64,000 bases of DNA from Adenophora triphylla var. japonica (GCA_022495995.1 JAFEMH010000340.1:483501-547500), one strand, 5' to 3'; shown: positions 10,834 through 22,466, counted from the stretch's first letter. Translations and numbers: made by a program. Notes: generated from the letters alone by a model not told the origin.

Positions 10834-12069
10834 ATGAGGATAATGAGCTTTTGCCTACTAGAATGGTCACTGGTCAACGCATGGTTATCGACACGAAAGC
10901 TTAATGCGGCGACTAGAAAGGATCACTTTCCTTTACCTTTTATTGACCAAATTCTAGAGAGGCTAGCTGGTCAAGAGTATTATTGTTTCTTAGATGGTTT
11001 TTCAGGCTATAATCAGATTCCCATTGCTCCGGAAGATCAGGAAAAGACCACATTTACATGCCCTTTTGGAACATTTGCATATCGGAGGATGCCCTTCGGT
11101 TTATGCAATGCTCCTGCTACATTCCAAAGGTGCATGATGTCGATCTTTTCCGAGATGATTGGTAAGTTTGTTGAGGTATTTATGGATGATTTTTCATTGT
11201 ATGGTAATTCATTTGATGCATGCTTAGATAATTTGACTTTGGTTCTCAAAAGATGTTGTGATACCAATTTAACTTTAAGTTGGGAAAAAAGTCATTTTAT
11301 GGTTAAGCATGGAATTGTGTTGGGTCATTTGGTGTCAAGGAAAGGGATTGAAGTTGACAAGGCAAAAATTGAGATAATTTCTAAATTGCCTCCGCCAACA
11401 AATGTTAAGGGAATTCGTAGCTTTCTTGGTCATGCGGGTTTTTATCGGCGCTTTATAAAAGATTTTTCTAAAATTTGTAAGCCGTTAACAAACTTGCTTG
11501 CTAAAGAGACGGAGTTTGTCTTTGACCAAGAATGTCTCAATTCTTTTAATTTGTTGAAGGAGAAATTGACTTCAGCCCCTATTCTTGTGGGTCCGGATTG
11601 GACTCAACCTTTTGAAATAATGTGTGATGCATCCGATTTTGCGGTGGGTGCAGTTTTGGGACGTAAAATCGATAAAAAGTCACATGTGATCCAATATGCA
11701 AGTAGAATGTTGAATGATGCTCAATTGAACTATACTACAACCGAGAAGGAATTCTTGGCGGTGGTATTTGCTTTAGAAAAATTTCGTTCTTACTTGCTTG
11801 GATCTAAAGTGATTATTTATTCGGACCATGCTGCATTACGTTATTTGCTGTCCAAACAAGATGCCAAACCCCGATTGTTAAGATGGATGTTACTTTTACA
11901 AGAATTTGACATTTCCATCAAAGACAAGAAGGGTTGTGAGAATGTTGTGGCGGATCACTTGTCTAGACTTGAAAAGGGGTGTGTGAGTGAAATTCCTTTG
12001 AATGAAAATTTCCCCGATGAGCGCTATTTGGTGTTAAGGATTGTGAACCTTGGTATGCCGACATTGTAA
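10834..12069 (+). pseudogene. Athila reverse transcriptase and RNase H segment
   Basis: Recognisable from about residue 21 ([18 protein letters not shown]). Fingers and palm follow: [15 protein letters not shown] (first catalytic Asp), [20 protein letters not shown] and [10 protein letters not shown] (the catalytic DD). Next are the connection [20 protein letters not shown] and RNase H with [14 protein letters not shown] and ALRYLLSK. The first 20 codons are out-of-frame read-through, not true protein. The frame ends at 12069, and the sequence that should follow continues in the integrase frame, so another indel lies near 12045. The enzyme would copy element RNA into DNA in the particle. Confidence 0.92.
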
Positions 12070-13337
12070 ATTTTTTGGCTACGGGGGTTCTAAATCCAGA
12101 TTTTTCAAGTCAAGAGAGGAAAAGATTTTTGTCAATGGTTAAGCAATATTATTGGGATGACCCATATTTGTTTAAACATGGTCCCGATATGGTTATTCGT
12201 AGATGCATTCATGAAAATGAGCAACAAAATGTTCTTTCTTTTTGTCATGAATTGCATTGTGGAGGTCATTTTAGTGGAAAGAAAACCGCTCAAAAGGTGT
12301 TACAATCGGGTTTCTTTTGGCCAAGTCTTTTTAAAGATGCATACATTTTTAGTAAAAGTTGTGACAGGTGCCAAAGAACCGGTAACATTGGTAAGCGGGA
12401 TGAAATGCCTCTCACGAATAACTTGGTTGTGGATTTGTTTGACGTATGGGGCATTGATTTTATGGGTCCTTTTGTTGTTTCTTGTGGGTTTGAGTACATT
12501 CTTGTGTCGGTGGATTATGTGTCAAAGTGGGTGGAAGCAATTCCTACCCGGACTAACGATGCTAATGTTGTTGTCAAGTTTGTCAAAGATGTGATTTTTA
12601 GTAGGTTTGGCGTTCCAAGGGCGATCATAAGTGATGGTGGTTCTCACTTTTGCAACAAAGTTTTTGGTGCACTAATGAAGAAGTATGGGGTGAAGCACAA
12701 GGTTGCAACCGCGTACCATCCCCAAACTTCCGGGCAAGTGGAAGTGAGTAACAAGCAAATAAAGGCCATTCTTGAAAAGACGGTGAAGCCAAACAGGAAG
12801 GATTGGGCCTTGAGGTTAAATGATGCATTGTGGGCGTACCGTACCGCCTACAAAACACCAATTGGAATGAGTCCTTACCGGCTAGTCTTTGGGAAAGCTT
12901 GTCATTTGCCGGTGGAGATTGAGCACAAGGCTTTTTGGGCGATCAAGGAGTTGAATATGGATTTGAAGCTAGCCGGTGAGCAAAGGTTGCTTCATTTGAA
13001 TGAGCTTGAGGAACACCGGTTGGGGGCCTATGAGAACTCTCGATTGTACAAGGAGAGAACGAAGATGTATCATGATAGAAAGATTGTGCATAAGGAACTT
13101 ATTCCGGGAAGCAAGGTATTGTTGTTCAATTCAAGATTGAAGCTTTTTCCGGGAAAGTTACGTTCTCGTTGGAGTGGTCCGTTTGAGGTGGTGAATGCAT
13201 ACTCTCATGGAGCCGTGGAGTTGGTGAATCCGGTTACGAAGAATAGGTTCAAGGTCAATGGACAAAGAGTGAAGCCTTATTTTGATGGAGCTTTGGGATT
13301 GAAGGATGTGGAACGGATCGAGTTGAAGGATCCGTAG
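12045..13337 (+). pseudogene. Athila integrase segment
   Basis: Open from about 12045 to the stop at 13335-13337. Zinc-binding HHCC: the two His in HELHCGGHF and the Cys pair CDRC. Catalytic core: Asp in WGIDFMGP, Asp in IISDGGSHF and Glu in [13 protein letters not shown]-terminal: [18 protein letters not shown], then [16 protein letters not shown], the GPY/F-type module. No chromodomain, as usual for Athila. There is no ATG of its own near the start; this is the end of the polyprotein, cut off from RNase H by a frameshift. Confidence 0.92.
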
Positions 13338-13380
13338 GCGTTGAGAAAGTCATTCCGTCGAGCTAACGACGTTAAACAAA

Positions 13381-13406
13381 AGCGCTGCTTGGGAGGCAAC
13401 CCAAGG
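13381..13406 (+). other. GGGAGGCAACCC hairpin after Athila pol
   Basis: GCGCTGCTTGGGAGGCAACC is followed by CAAGG; CTTGGG and CCCAAG form a perfect 6-bp stem around AGGCAA. The phrase is a common mark of Athila elements just after pol. Its role is not known to me. Confidence 0.8.
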
Positions 13407-13462
13407 TAAGTAGTGTATTGTAGTACCCGTAAATTTAATTTTTTCTTTGTTTTCATCACTTT

Positions 13463-13492
13463 GAGGACAAAGTAATCATTAAGTTTGGGGGT
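13463..13492 (+). other. Purine-tract-like AAGTTTGGGGGT module after Athila pol
   Basis: GAGGACAA followed 18 bp later by AAGTTTGGGGGT, the same pair that precedes the 3' LTR at 17083-17115. A second copy follows the extra ORF at 15894. It may act as an internal plus-strand primer; this is inference. Confidence 0.6.
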
Positions 13493-13595
13493 GGAGAGTT
13501 TTAGTTTTCATTTTGGTTTTCATTTTATGGGTTGCTTGTCATTTAAAAAAAAAAAAAAAAAAAAGCTTTGTTTTCTTGTATTTCTGGAACGTGTC

Positions 13596-13661
13596 GAACT
13601 ACGGTGACCTGAGCCTATTGTTGTTGGGTAGTCCGCCCACATCAATGGGGACGTAGGCAGC
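13596..13661 (+). other. GAACTACG...CGTAGG stem motif, Athila version
   Basis: GAACTACGGTGACCTGAGCC begins the motif and GGGGACGTAGGCAGC ends it; CTACG pairs with CGTAG, and CCTATTG pairs approximately with CAATGGG inside. The GGCGACCTGAG form also occurs in B at 30908 and D at 48593 (reverse). Confidence 0.65.
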
Positions 13662-13774
13662 GAAAGTGCGGTCAAAATATGGGTCGTATTGTAATGTTTC
13701 AATGGATATTATGCTTGTTGTTTGTTTTTGTGGTGTTGTGCAGATTTTGAGACAGCAAAAATCCCACTGGACGT

Positions 13775-14032
13775 GTGGGCGACCGCCCATGTAGATGAGG
13801 GCGACCGCCCATGTTTGATTTTCAAAATGGTTGAAGTTACTGGACAGGTGGGCGACCGCCTATGGTCAAGTGGGCGACCGCCCAGATCTGTTGGGGAATT
13901 GAAATGAACTTGCTGTACAGATGGGCGACCGCCCAGGTAGGAGTGGGCGACCGCCCACATTGGAAATGCTCAAAGGGCTGGAGTCTCTGGACAGGTGGGC
14001 GACCGCCCAGGTTGGGGTGTGCGACCGCCCAC
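13775..14032. repeat. Four pairs of GGGCGACCGCCC palindromes in Athila internal DNA
   Basis: Pairs at 13775-13812, 13847-13885, 13921-13958 and 13995-14032. They repeat the cassette of the Athila LTR U3 in the leader just before the extra ORF. About 74-bp spacing between pairs is nearly regular. Confidence 0.88.
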
Positions 14033-14535
14033 GTGGCGAATCTGGCATTTCAAAATTTGAATCCCAAGTCCAACCGTCCCTTATTTTCCTCTCTCTCTTA
14101 AACACACCCATTATTCCCTCTTCCTCTCTCTAAAACCTCCGCCCCTCCCTCTTCATCTCTCTAAAAATTTTCTCCAAAATCACTCAAATCTTCCATATTT
14201 CCTTCCTATTTTGCCTTATACCACCATACTTAACCCTTCTAAGCCAAAGTTTCAACCCATTTCACCATTGATTGAGCAAGAACTTGAAGAGATTTGGAAA
14301 AGATAGCAAGGGTGAAAAGGTTGCAAAAGATCCGATTTTGAGGTCCAAGGTGAAGGGGGTTCTTGTGGAAATCATTGTTCAGAGAAGGTATTGCTCTTCC
14401 AAGTTCATCTTCATCTTTTCCGGCGGAATTCCGGCGAGATTCCGGTGACTTTTCCGGCGAGTTTCTCAGGGCAAGTAAGGTTTTCAAGTCCATTTTCTTA
14501 GTGCCTAGTGTGGAATTTGTGGGTGTTTATTTAAA
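14033..14535 (+). other. Leader between palindrome pairs and the Athila extra ORF
   Basis: Pyrimidine-rich (CTCTCTCTTAAAC, TCTTCCTCTCTCTAAA), then purine-rich up to the ATG at 14536. It resembles a promoter and 5' untranslated leader for a separate transcript, but I see no clear TATA box. A TTTCCGGCGG stretch near 14420 repeats as CGGCGAGATTCCGG. Confidence 0.4.
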
Positions 14536-15774
14536 ATGTCTAGAAGGAGAAATGCCCCTGCCCCGGAACCGGAGGTTGAGTTTGATGCAACAAGGTTTAT
14601 GAGTGCTAAAGCGCAGTCATTTTTTGAAAAATACTCAACCAAAGGGTTTGCTGTGGAGAATGAATTTAACCCTGCGGAACTTGGGTTGGATGGCATTTTT
14701 GCAAATTATGGGTGGGGCAACTTGGCGAGACGGCCTTCAAATAAAGGTTCGAAGGTGTTGGTGCGGGAGTTTTATGCCAATGCTTTTGAGGAAGGGCAAG
14801 TGAGGAAGTGTGGTTGGGTAAGAGGTAATAATGTGTACTATAATGCCGAAGATATCAATACCTATTATGGAATGGCATCGCCTCTTGTGTGTGATTATCA
14901 CTCTAATGCACAGATCATGGAATCGAATGTGGCGGGTAACCTTCATATGTTGGAGCCGTCTTTTGTTAATATTGATGTAACATTGTTGCGGAATGGGAAT
15001 GTGAGAAAGGCGCGGGACATGGATTTGAGAATGCGGGCTCTGCACCGTTTTATTTGTGAGCGCATAATGCCCACTTCGCACTACAATGATGTGCATTGGA
15101 GGAGAGCATTGTTAATGAATATTGTGTTGACTGGTCAAAGGTTTAATACGGGACGGGCAATGTCAAGAGAGATAGTCAACACCATTAGGACTATCGGGCG
15201 ATGCAGTTTTAATTTTCCGTTGTTGATATCTGGAATGATAGAGAGGAGGGGGGTGAGTTTTCCGCGGTTGAAGATTGTGAGGGACATAGTGTCAAGTGGT
15301 ACAACTGTTAGTAAGAGGTCTCTGGTTGTTAAGGGACATGCTCACTTACAGCCGGGTGAAGGTTCGTCTAGGGGGGTGAGAGAAGATGAGGTGGATGAAG
15401 ATATGGAGGAGCATGAGTTTACTCCTACGGAGGCGGCCTACTATGTGGGAGGCCAAGTTGAGGCTCTATCCGAGGAAATCGGACAGCTCCGGGGGCATGT
15501 TGAGACTATGGATCAGCGGTTGGGGAGGATGGAGTCGATGGCTACTGAGGAGTTCTATGCTGCCAGTATGTGGAGGCAGCGTATGGAGGATGCTCAATCG
15601 GAGATGTTCCAGGAGCTGATGCACAGGCTTCCTCCGCCTCCACCGCCTCAGCACATCCCATACCAACCGCCACGATACCGTACCCCGGAGCAGATGAGTG
15701 GATGGGGTACTTGGGAGCAAGAAGAAGAAGAAGCAAAATCAAGAATAAAGAACAACAACACAGCAGCAGCTTAG
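14536..15774 (+). CDS. Athila extra ORF (putative plant transposon protein domain), intact
   Basis: 412 codons, ATG at 14536 to stop at 15772-15774, no break. Residues 20-60 hold FMSAKAQSFFEKY; about 75-115 hold VREFYANAFEEGQVRKCGWV and YYNAEDINTYYG. A middle part contains RFICERIMPTSHYNDVHW and MNIVLTGQRFNTGRAMSREI, then SFNFPLLISGMIERRGVSFP. This pattern matches what Pfam calls putative plant transposon protein (I believe PF20167). Residues about 305-345 look like a coiled coil (VEALSEEIGQLRGHVETMDQ), followed by a PPPPPPQ proline run. No signal peptide or clear membrane segment is seen, so it is not an obvious envelope protein. It stands in the env-like place of Athila. That it is open while gag-pol is broken may mean a use in trans, or chance. 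Function unknown. Confidence 0.85.
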   Translation: MSRRRNAPAPEPEVEFDATRFMSAKAQSFFEKYSTKGFAVENEFNPAELGLDGIFANYGWGNLARRPSNKGSKVLVREFYANAFEEGQVRKCGWVRGNNVYYNAEDINTYYGMASPLVCDYHSNAQIMESNVAGNLHMLEPSFVNIDVTLLRNGNVRKARDMDLRMRALHRFICERIMPTSHYNDVHWRRALLMNIVLTGQRFNTGRAMSREIVNTIRTIGRCSFNFPLLISGMIERRGVSFPRLKIVRDIVSSGTTVSKRSLVVKGHAHLQPGEGSSRGVREDEVDEDMEEHEFTPTEAAYYVGGQVEALSEEIGQLRGHVETMDQRLGRMESMATEEFYAASMWRQRMEDAQSEMFQELMHRLPPPPPPQHIPYQPPRYRTPEQMSGWGTWEQEEEEAKSRIKNNNTAAA

Positions 15775-17100
15775 GCGCAGGTCGAGCGGAAGTGGCTCGG
15801 TGGGTCCTTGGGACCAATTGTGGAGATAGTTGGTGGTTGAAGGTACCCTTTATCCTTGCTTTTATTTTGTGCATTAGGGACAATGCATATTTTAAGTTTG
15901 GGGGTATGGGGTACTTGGTTGTTGTATATGCTTTATTGTTTTGGATGCTTTATTGTTTTGAGAAAAAAAAAAGAAAAAAAGAAAAAAAAAAGAAGAAAAA
16001 ATTTTGAAAAATGAAAAAAATAATTAGCTATGTCCTTTTTTGTAAATAATCATTAACATTCTTGGTGTTCCCGTAATTGCATGTGATGGATTGTGACCGC
16101 TAGGAAGGATAAATTTGGTGTAAATATGTTTATGCAAGTTGGTATATTTTTTGGTTAATTGTGTTATATTACTTAAGAGTTATGATTGAGTCCTAAATCT
16201 CTTAGTTGTAAGTTTTGTGCATTTGTGAAAGTTTGCTCCTTGTTGATAATTTTTGATCCAATTTTTATAAAGTTTAGAGTACACCATCATCTTTTAAGTT
16301 AATGAATTTATGTGTCAAATAGCAACACTAGGCCAGTTTTGTGAAGAGTATTCCTTGGTTGTGAGTGAACCCCCCCTTGTGATCTTGAAAAGGAAAAAAA
16401 AAAGAGAAAAAAAAAATTAAAATAAAATGAGAGCAATGGCAATGCAATGTGTATTCGGTGAAACCTCCAGACGTGTAGATTAATCGGTTAGGGATTATTC
16501 TAGCTTAACCAGATTTCTGGGTATGCAGTAGCGTTATGGAGGAAGAGCTTTACCGCCGTGATGGTCCGTAGCAAGCTCGATACCGAAATGGCTAACTCTC
16601 AAAACCTTTAAATAAATCTCTACTTAGTATTAGGGGCATGGAGTTCGCGGCTACAGTGTTCCCTACTTGAACGGTAGATGATTTTAAAAAGGTGCTAAAA
16701 TAATCAAGTTTGGGGGGGGGGTGTAGTTGGTTCTTGGGAGTATTCGTGTTTTATGCTTAAAGGTGTTGTTGTTTGATAAATAAAGTCAATAAACTAAGAG
16801 ATGGTTGGTGTACTTAGCTTTATAAATTTGGATCATGGTTGTGAATAAGAGAATGATGTTAATGCATAAAGAGATTTAGGATGCAATTATAATGGTTAAG
16901 TAATATTTCGCAATTAGTGGAAAATATATTGATACTTGCATTGTGAAAAATTTTATCCTGCGGTTGATGGTATTATGTAATATATGCAATTGTGGAATGC
17001 GAGAATGGAGGGACATAGTTAATTGGTTGTTAGAGTAGTGTGTTTCTAATTTTGTTTGCTTAGTTTGTTTTAGTGTTTGCTCGAGGACTAGCAAATGTCT
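15775..17100 (+). other. Long non-coding 3' region of Athila
   Basis: No coding frame worth reporting. Contains AAGTTTGGGGGTAT at 15894-15907, an A-rich run at 15961-16020, another A-rich run at 16391-16430, and a G-rich AAGTTTGG plus G run at 16706-16722. From 16440 to 16700 lies unique sequence of moderate GC content without a recognised feature. Confidence 0.6.
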
Positions 17101-17115
17101 AAGTTTGGGGGTATT
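17101..17115 (+). other. Athila polypurine tract
   Basis: AAGTTTGGGGGTATT directly precedes the 3' LTR start TGATGAG. GAGGACTAGCAAATG lies just upstream. Confidence 0.85.
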
Positions 17116-18599
17116 TGATGAGTGAGTTTTACACTCATCCATTGACTACTTCTTGAACTTATTATTTGCTTAATCCTTGAGTTTTGGGTGTTTAATGGTT
17201 GTTTTTAGTGTTTTTAGTTTCAGTGGTTGAATTGTGGAAATTGGGAACAATATGCGAATAAATCAAGTGGAACAATGAGATGTGGAAATTGTGGAACGGA
17301 CTGAGTACAAATGGGCATTAACAAATGGAAGAAGGGGCCAATGCAAGCAAGGAGTGGCAGGCCAATGGTGAATAATGAGTGGGCTAAAGGCAATTTGCAG
17401 CTGGGCCAAAAGAGGAGAAAATGACCACAACAAGCTGCAGTTGTGGGCGGTCGCCCAGGTTGAGGTGGGCGGCCGCTCAGGAGAAAAAAATGTAAAGCTT
17501 GAATCTTCTGTTGAGCTGGGCGACCGCCCAGGTAGGAGTGGGCGACCGCTCACAAGCATAAAAGGTGAAGACAAATGTTTCTGTTGGACTGGGCGACCGC
17601 CCAGGGGTGTTGTGGGCGACCGCCCACGAGGCGTTTGGAAGACTGTAACAGCCGGATGTAGCAGTGATGGGAATTAAGTAAGGGTTATTAAATTTGGATG
17701 ATCATGGGTTTTTATTAAGGCTTTTTATTGCAGCTGGGGGTTTTTTTTAAGAAGACAATTATTATTTAGTTAATTAGTTTATTTTTATTGTTTCTTTAGA
17801 GAACATATATAAGTAGTTTTTGTCATTTTTCTTTCTAGAGCTAGAGTTAGAGAGAGTTTTCTGCAGAATATTTCCTTAGATATTTCTTGGTGTTCTTGCT
17901 TTCTAATGGCTAGCTAAACCTTTTAGTTCTTGGAATTGGAGGTAACATTTTATGTCTTAAGTTTTATTGTTCATCTTTATCTTAGTATTACTTGGGATAA
18001 TCAAGTTGTTTTTAATGAAATTTTAGAACTTTTGTCTTGATCAAATAATTGTTCTTGAATTGTTTAGAATTTCAATTGTGAACAGCCAAATTTACAATTG
18101 AAATTAGTCTTGGCTTGATTTTCACAATTTGTTGAATCCTCGCCAAAAGATTCATAAGAATTGTGGTTTATTTTATGTTCTTAAGTTCTACAATGGGTTT
18201 CTAGCTAATCTATGAACGGGCCAAGGGAGTAGATTAGTTAGAAACACTTGATTGCAAATCACCCGCCAAAGTGTCCCAATCATATTTTCGTAAGAACAAA
18301 ACCCCAAGTGTACTTTGATTAATGAATTATGGACCTTGAGCATAACTTGTGAAGCCAATTCCGGGAATTAGTCTCCTTAATATTGAAATCTTCCACAATC
18401 ACATTTACTTAATTTTTGCAAACAAATTAGTTCAAAACCAAACCAAACAACTTCTTCACGTTACAACTTTTTGTTTTAGCGGTAATTTTATACACTTTAA
18501 ACTTCGTGTCTCTGTGGTTCGACCCTACTTACCCTATCTACAAATCAATTGTAGGTAGTTTGAGTCGGAAATTTTCTTTTGACGTTTCGACACTCGTCA
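17116..18599 (+). repeat. 3' LTR of Athila
   Basis: 1484 bp, almost identical to the left copy. TATA box TATATAAG at 17806-17813, palindrome pairs at about 17443-17625. Ends CACTCGTCA, followed by the target duplication TCAGC. Confidence 0.95.
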
Positions 18600-21500
18600 T
18601 CAGCCGGGTTCTCTGATCCCAATATCTTCTCTAGCCTTAAGATCTTCTCCTCCAAGAGATGCCTGATGTAGTGAAACCTCAGTTCAATGTGCTTCGTCCT
18701 CGAATGAAATGCCGGATTTCTAGCCAAGTGAATTGCACTCTGACTGTCACTGTAGAGAACATTACCACTTCGCGTCTTCCCAAGTTCACCCAAGAAATTC
18801 TGCAGCCATACCATCTCTTTACTTGCTTCTGTCACTGCCACATATTTTGCTTCTGCAGTCGACTGAGCCACGATCTTCTACAACTTAGAAGCCCAGGAGA
18901 TTGCCGTACCACCCAATGTGAACACATAACCTATAGTACTTCTCCTTTTATCAAGATCACTTGATGCCAAGTCCGCATCAACATAACCCGCTAACACCAC
19001 CTCCTTACTTGAGAAACATAGAGCCTTACCAGTAGTACCCTTCAAGTAACGCAGGATCCATTTAACCGCTTCTCAATGTTGCTTTCCTGGATTGCCCATA
19101 AACCGGCTGACTACTCCCACCGCATGTGCAATGTTCGGCCTTGTACACACCATTGCATACATGAGACTCCCCACAGCTGAAGCATATGGAGTTCTCTCCA
19201 TCTTGTCACGCTCCTCCTTGCCCATAGGCGAGTCTTTCTCGGATAGCTTGAAGTGCAAACCCAATGGCGTCCCTGTTGGCTTCGCCTCTTCCATACAAAA
19301 CCTTGCCAAGACTTTCTCAACATATTCTGCTTGCGAAAGAACCAACTTACCCGACTCCCTATTCCGGTCAATCCGCATGCCCAAGATTTTTCTGGCCTCT
19401 CCCAAATCCTTCATCTCGAACCGTTCTGACAATTGAGCCTTCAATCTGTTTACCTCTCTACTGCTAGAGCCCTCTATTAGCATGTCATCCACATATAACA
19501 GCAAGATTATGTACCCATTGTCAGTGTTCTTGAAGTAGCAACAATGATCCGCCTCACATCTGATAAAATCAATGTCGTGCATGAACCCATCAAACTTTCT
19601 GTACCACTGCCTAGGAGCTTATTTAAGGCCATACAAGCTCTTAGTCAATCTGCAAACTAGCTCCTCGTTACCCTTAGACAAGTAACCCTCTGGCTGTACC
19701 ATGTAAATTTCTTCCTCCAAGTCCCCATGAAGGAAGGCTGTCTTTACATCCATTTGTTCAAGAAACAAGTTGTCCGCCACTACTATCCCCAGAACCATTC
19801 TGATAGTGGTCATCTTCACAACCGAAGTGAATACCTCGATGTAGTCAATACCGTACTTTTGCTGAAACCCTTTTACAACCAATCTTGCCTTGTAACGCTT
19901 GCTACCGTCTGCTTTCTCCTTGATCCTGTAAACCCACTTGTTATGCAATGCCTTCTTCCCCTTAGGCAGTCTAGTCAACTCCCAAGTTTTGTTGGCCTTC
20001 AATGAGTCCATCTCATCATCCATCGCAGCTTTCCACTTGTTACAAAGTGCACTACGAACAGCCTCCGCATAACATTCCGGTTCCCCATTATCTGTCAACA
20101 GCAAATAATAATTGGATGGAGTATACCTGTCAGGCGATCCACGCAACCTGCTAGATCTACGCAGCGGAATATCCGGTTCTGGAGTATGTGGTTCATCTTC
20201 AGTGACCTCCTGACCATGGTCAACATGAACTGTTCTGCTCCCACCCGAGTCTGGAATATCCATACAACCTCCGGTTCCGAACTAATGCCATCAGATGCCC
20301 CCTTTCTGTCTTTGTACAATACCTGTTCATTGAATACCACATCTCGACTACGAATAACTTTATGGTTTTGGTCATCCCAAAACATGTACCCGAAGTCATC
20401 CCCGCCATACCCAATAAACGTACACTTAATAGATTTTGCATCTAATTTAGTTCTCTCAGCAGAATCAATATGAACATAAGAAATGCAGCCAAATATGCGA
20501 AGAAAGGACAAATTTACCTGCTTGCAACTCCAAGATTCCTCTGGAATTCCATTCCCCAATGGTACCGAAGGTCCCCGATTGATCAAGAATGCCGCCGTGT
20601 CAACTGCATATGCCCAAAACGTCCTCGGAAGTCCACACTTCAATCTCATACTTCTAGCCCGCTCGTTCAATGTTCTGTTCATCCTCTCTGCTACCCCGTT
20701 GAGCTGTGGTGTCCACTTTGGAGTCTTCTCCATACGAATACCATTCGCAGCACAATATTCCCTAAACTCCCCGAGCTCATACTCCTCACCATTATCTGAT
20801 CTCAAGCACTTAAGCTTAAGTCCCGTCTGATTATCCACTAAAGCCCTCCACTTCTTGAACACCTCGAAAGCTTCATCTTTCCCCTTCAAGAAATAAACCC
20901 AGAACTTCCTTGTAGAATCATCAATAAAGGTCATATAATATGATGCACCACCCAGAGACGTTACCGAAGATGGCCCCCACAAGTCCGTGTGAACCAATTC
21001 TAACTTTGCTTCCCTCAAACCCCTACCTGTCCTCGAGAAATTATTTCTCCCCTGTTTGCCAAACTTACAATCTTCGCAGATCCCCACGTTGACTGTCTTC
21101 AAACCCGGTAGTAGTCCCTTTGAACAAAGTACCTTCATCCCCGTCTCACTCATGTGACCCAATCGACAGTGCCACAAATCCGTATCACCCTTGGCTGCCG
21201 CCACCGAGATACTATCCTTGGTGTTATTCGCCAAATACAAAGTCCCCTCCTTATTACCCCGAGCGATCTCACAATCCTCCTTGGTAATAACCCAGTTCCT
21301 GCAGCCGAATGTCACCTTGTAACCTTCTTCGTCCAACTGCCCAACTGAAAGTAGGTTCTTTTTCAAACCCGGAATGTGTCTGACCCCGTTCAGATGTAAG
21401 ACCTTCCCGTTCGATGCTCCTATTCTGACATCCCCCTTCCCCTTGATTTCCAAAGGCTCGCCATCCGCCAGATAGACCTTACCGAAATCACCGGAAGTGT

Positions 21501-22452
21501 AATTCTCCATCTCTTCCTTATGCCCGCAAGAGTGGAATGATGCCCCCGAATCCAGCACCCATGATTCTAGTGCACTACTAACACTTAGAACCAGTACATC
21601 ATCACCTTCGACTATCACATTCACCGAATTGCCCTTACGATTGGGACAATCCCTCTTGTAGTGTCCCAACTCCTTACAATAATAGCACTGAACAGATCCC
21701 TTTGCAACCTTTGGTTTGTCTTTGGTCTCCACAGCTTTGCCCTTACCACTCACCATGTTCTCCCTAGATTCGGTTCTCCCTTGTTTGCTAGTACCCGGCT
21801 TCCCCCTGCTAGTAGTAGCTAAAGCCGATCCCGAAGCACTCGATGTCCCCAACTTCTTCATGCAATTTTCCTCACCCAAAAGAAAGTCTTTAACATCATC
21901 ATACTTCAATTTCTTCTTACATGCTGAAGCGTTTATCGCTGTCACCGTTCCACTCCAACTTCCTGGTAAAGAAGCTAGCAACAAGCACGCATGAACCTCA
22001 TCATCGAATTTGATCTCCACCGCAGTCAATGAGTCTATAACATCCATAAACTCATCGATGTGCTTAGCCAAGGATCCTCCCTCTTGCATCTTGAGACTAC
22101 CCATCTTGCGTATCAAATCAACCTTATTTGCAGTAGATGGAGTTTCAAATCTCTCAGTAAGATAATCCAATAGCTCCTTGGTGGTTGTCGCCTTCCTGGT
22201 AGTCTTTGCAATCCACTTTGATAAAGTAGATCTAACCACCCCTAGGGCTTTTCGATCCATGAGTTCCCATTCTTCCTGATCTTCTTCTTCCGGTTTGACA
22301 CCCTTCAGAGGCTTATAGAGGTCCTTGTTGTACAAAAGATCCTCAATCTGCATCCTCCAATATCCGTAGTCAGACCCATCGAATTTCTCAACCGCCTGTT
22401 TGTCTTTGCCCATTCTTGATTGCTTGATAACACCCTTGATCTTGAACCAAGA

Positions 22453-22464
22453 GCTCTGATACCA
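22453..22464 (-). other. Copia primer binding site
   Basis: Minus strand reads TGGTATCAGAGC, two bases inside the right LTR. It is the standard site pairing with initiator methionine tRNA. Confidence 0.95.
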
Positions 22465-22466
22465 GT

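Larger units (their letters stand above)
6477..18599 (+). mobile_element. Athila-lineage Ty3/Gypsy LTR retrotransposon
   Basis: 12.1 kb, flanked by an exact 5-bp duplication TCAGC (6472-6476 and 18600-18604). LTRs of 1482 and 1484 bp are almost identical and end TGATGAG...CTCGTCA. The primer site matches the aspartate-tRNA type usual for Athila, followed by gag, protease, reverse transcriptase, RNase H and integrase, a GGGAGGCAACCC hairpin, an extra ORF in the env-like position, long non-coding DNA and a purine tract. The high LTR identity and exact duplication mark it as the youngest insertion among those nested here. Its gag-pol nevertheless has several frameshifts. Confidence 0.95.
6403..22413 (-). 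pseudogene. Copia gag-pol polyprotein, inactivated and interrupted by Athila
   Basis: Start ATG at 22413, about 50 bp inside the primer site. In order: a UBN2-type gag region; a CX2CX4HX4C zinc knuckle (CYYCKELGHYKRDC); protease with LDSGAS; GAG-pre-integrase with its HHCC site; integrase with the Asp of HTDLWGP, the Asp of RSDNGEEY and the Glu of NGVAERMNRT; reverse transcriptase with YVDD; and RNase H. The first 700 or so codons are open. A frameshift lies near 20265-20300, and stop codons lie at 19619-19621, 19073-19075 and 18878-18880. Two stops replace family glutamines and one a tryptophan, as C-to-T or G-to-A changes would do. Athila then splits the RNase H end; the last 25 or so codons lie at 6476-6403 and remain in frame. 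The element cannot make its own reverse transcriptase. Confidence 0.93.

Noticed and set aside
13709..13960. Small open frames on both strands over Athila palindromes
   Set aside because: Palindromic GC-rich repeats give the same residues on both strands; no support as a gene.
14536..15774. Calling the Athila extra ORF an envelope gene
   Set aside because: No signal peptide, membrane segment or fusion-like features; the pattern fits the plant transposon protein domain better.
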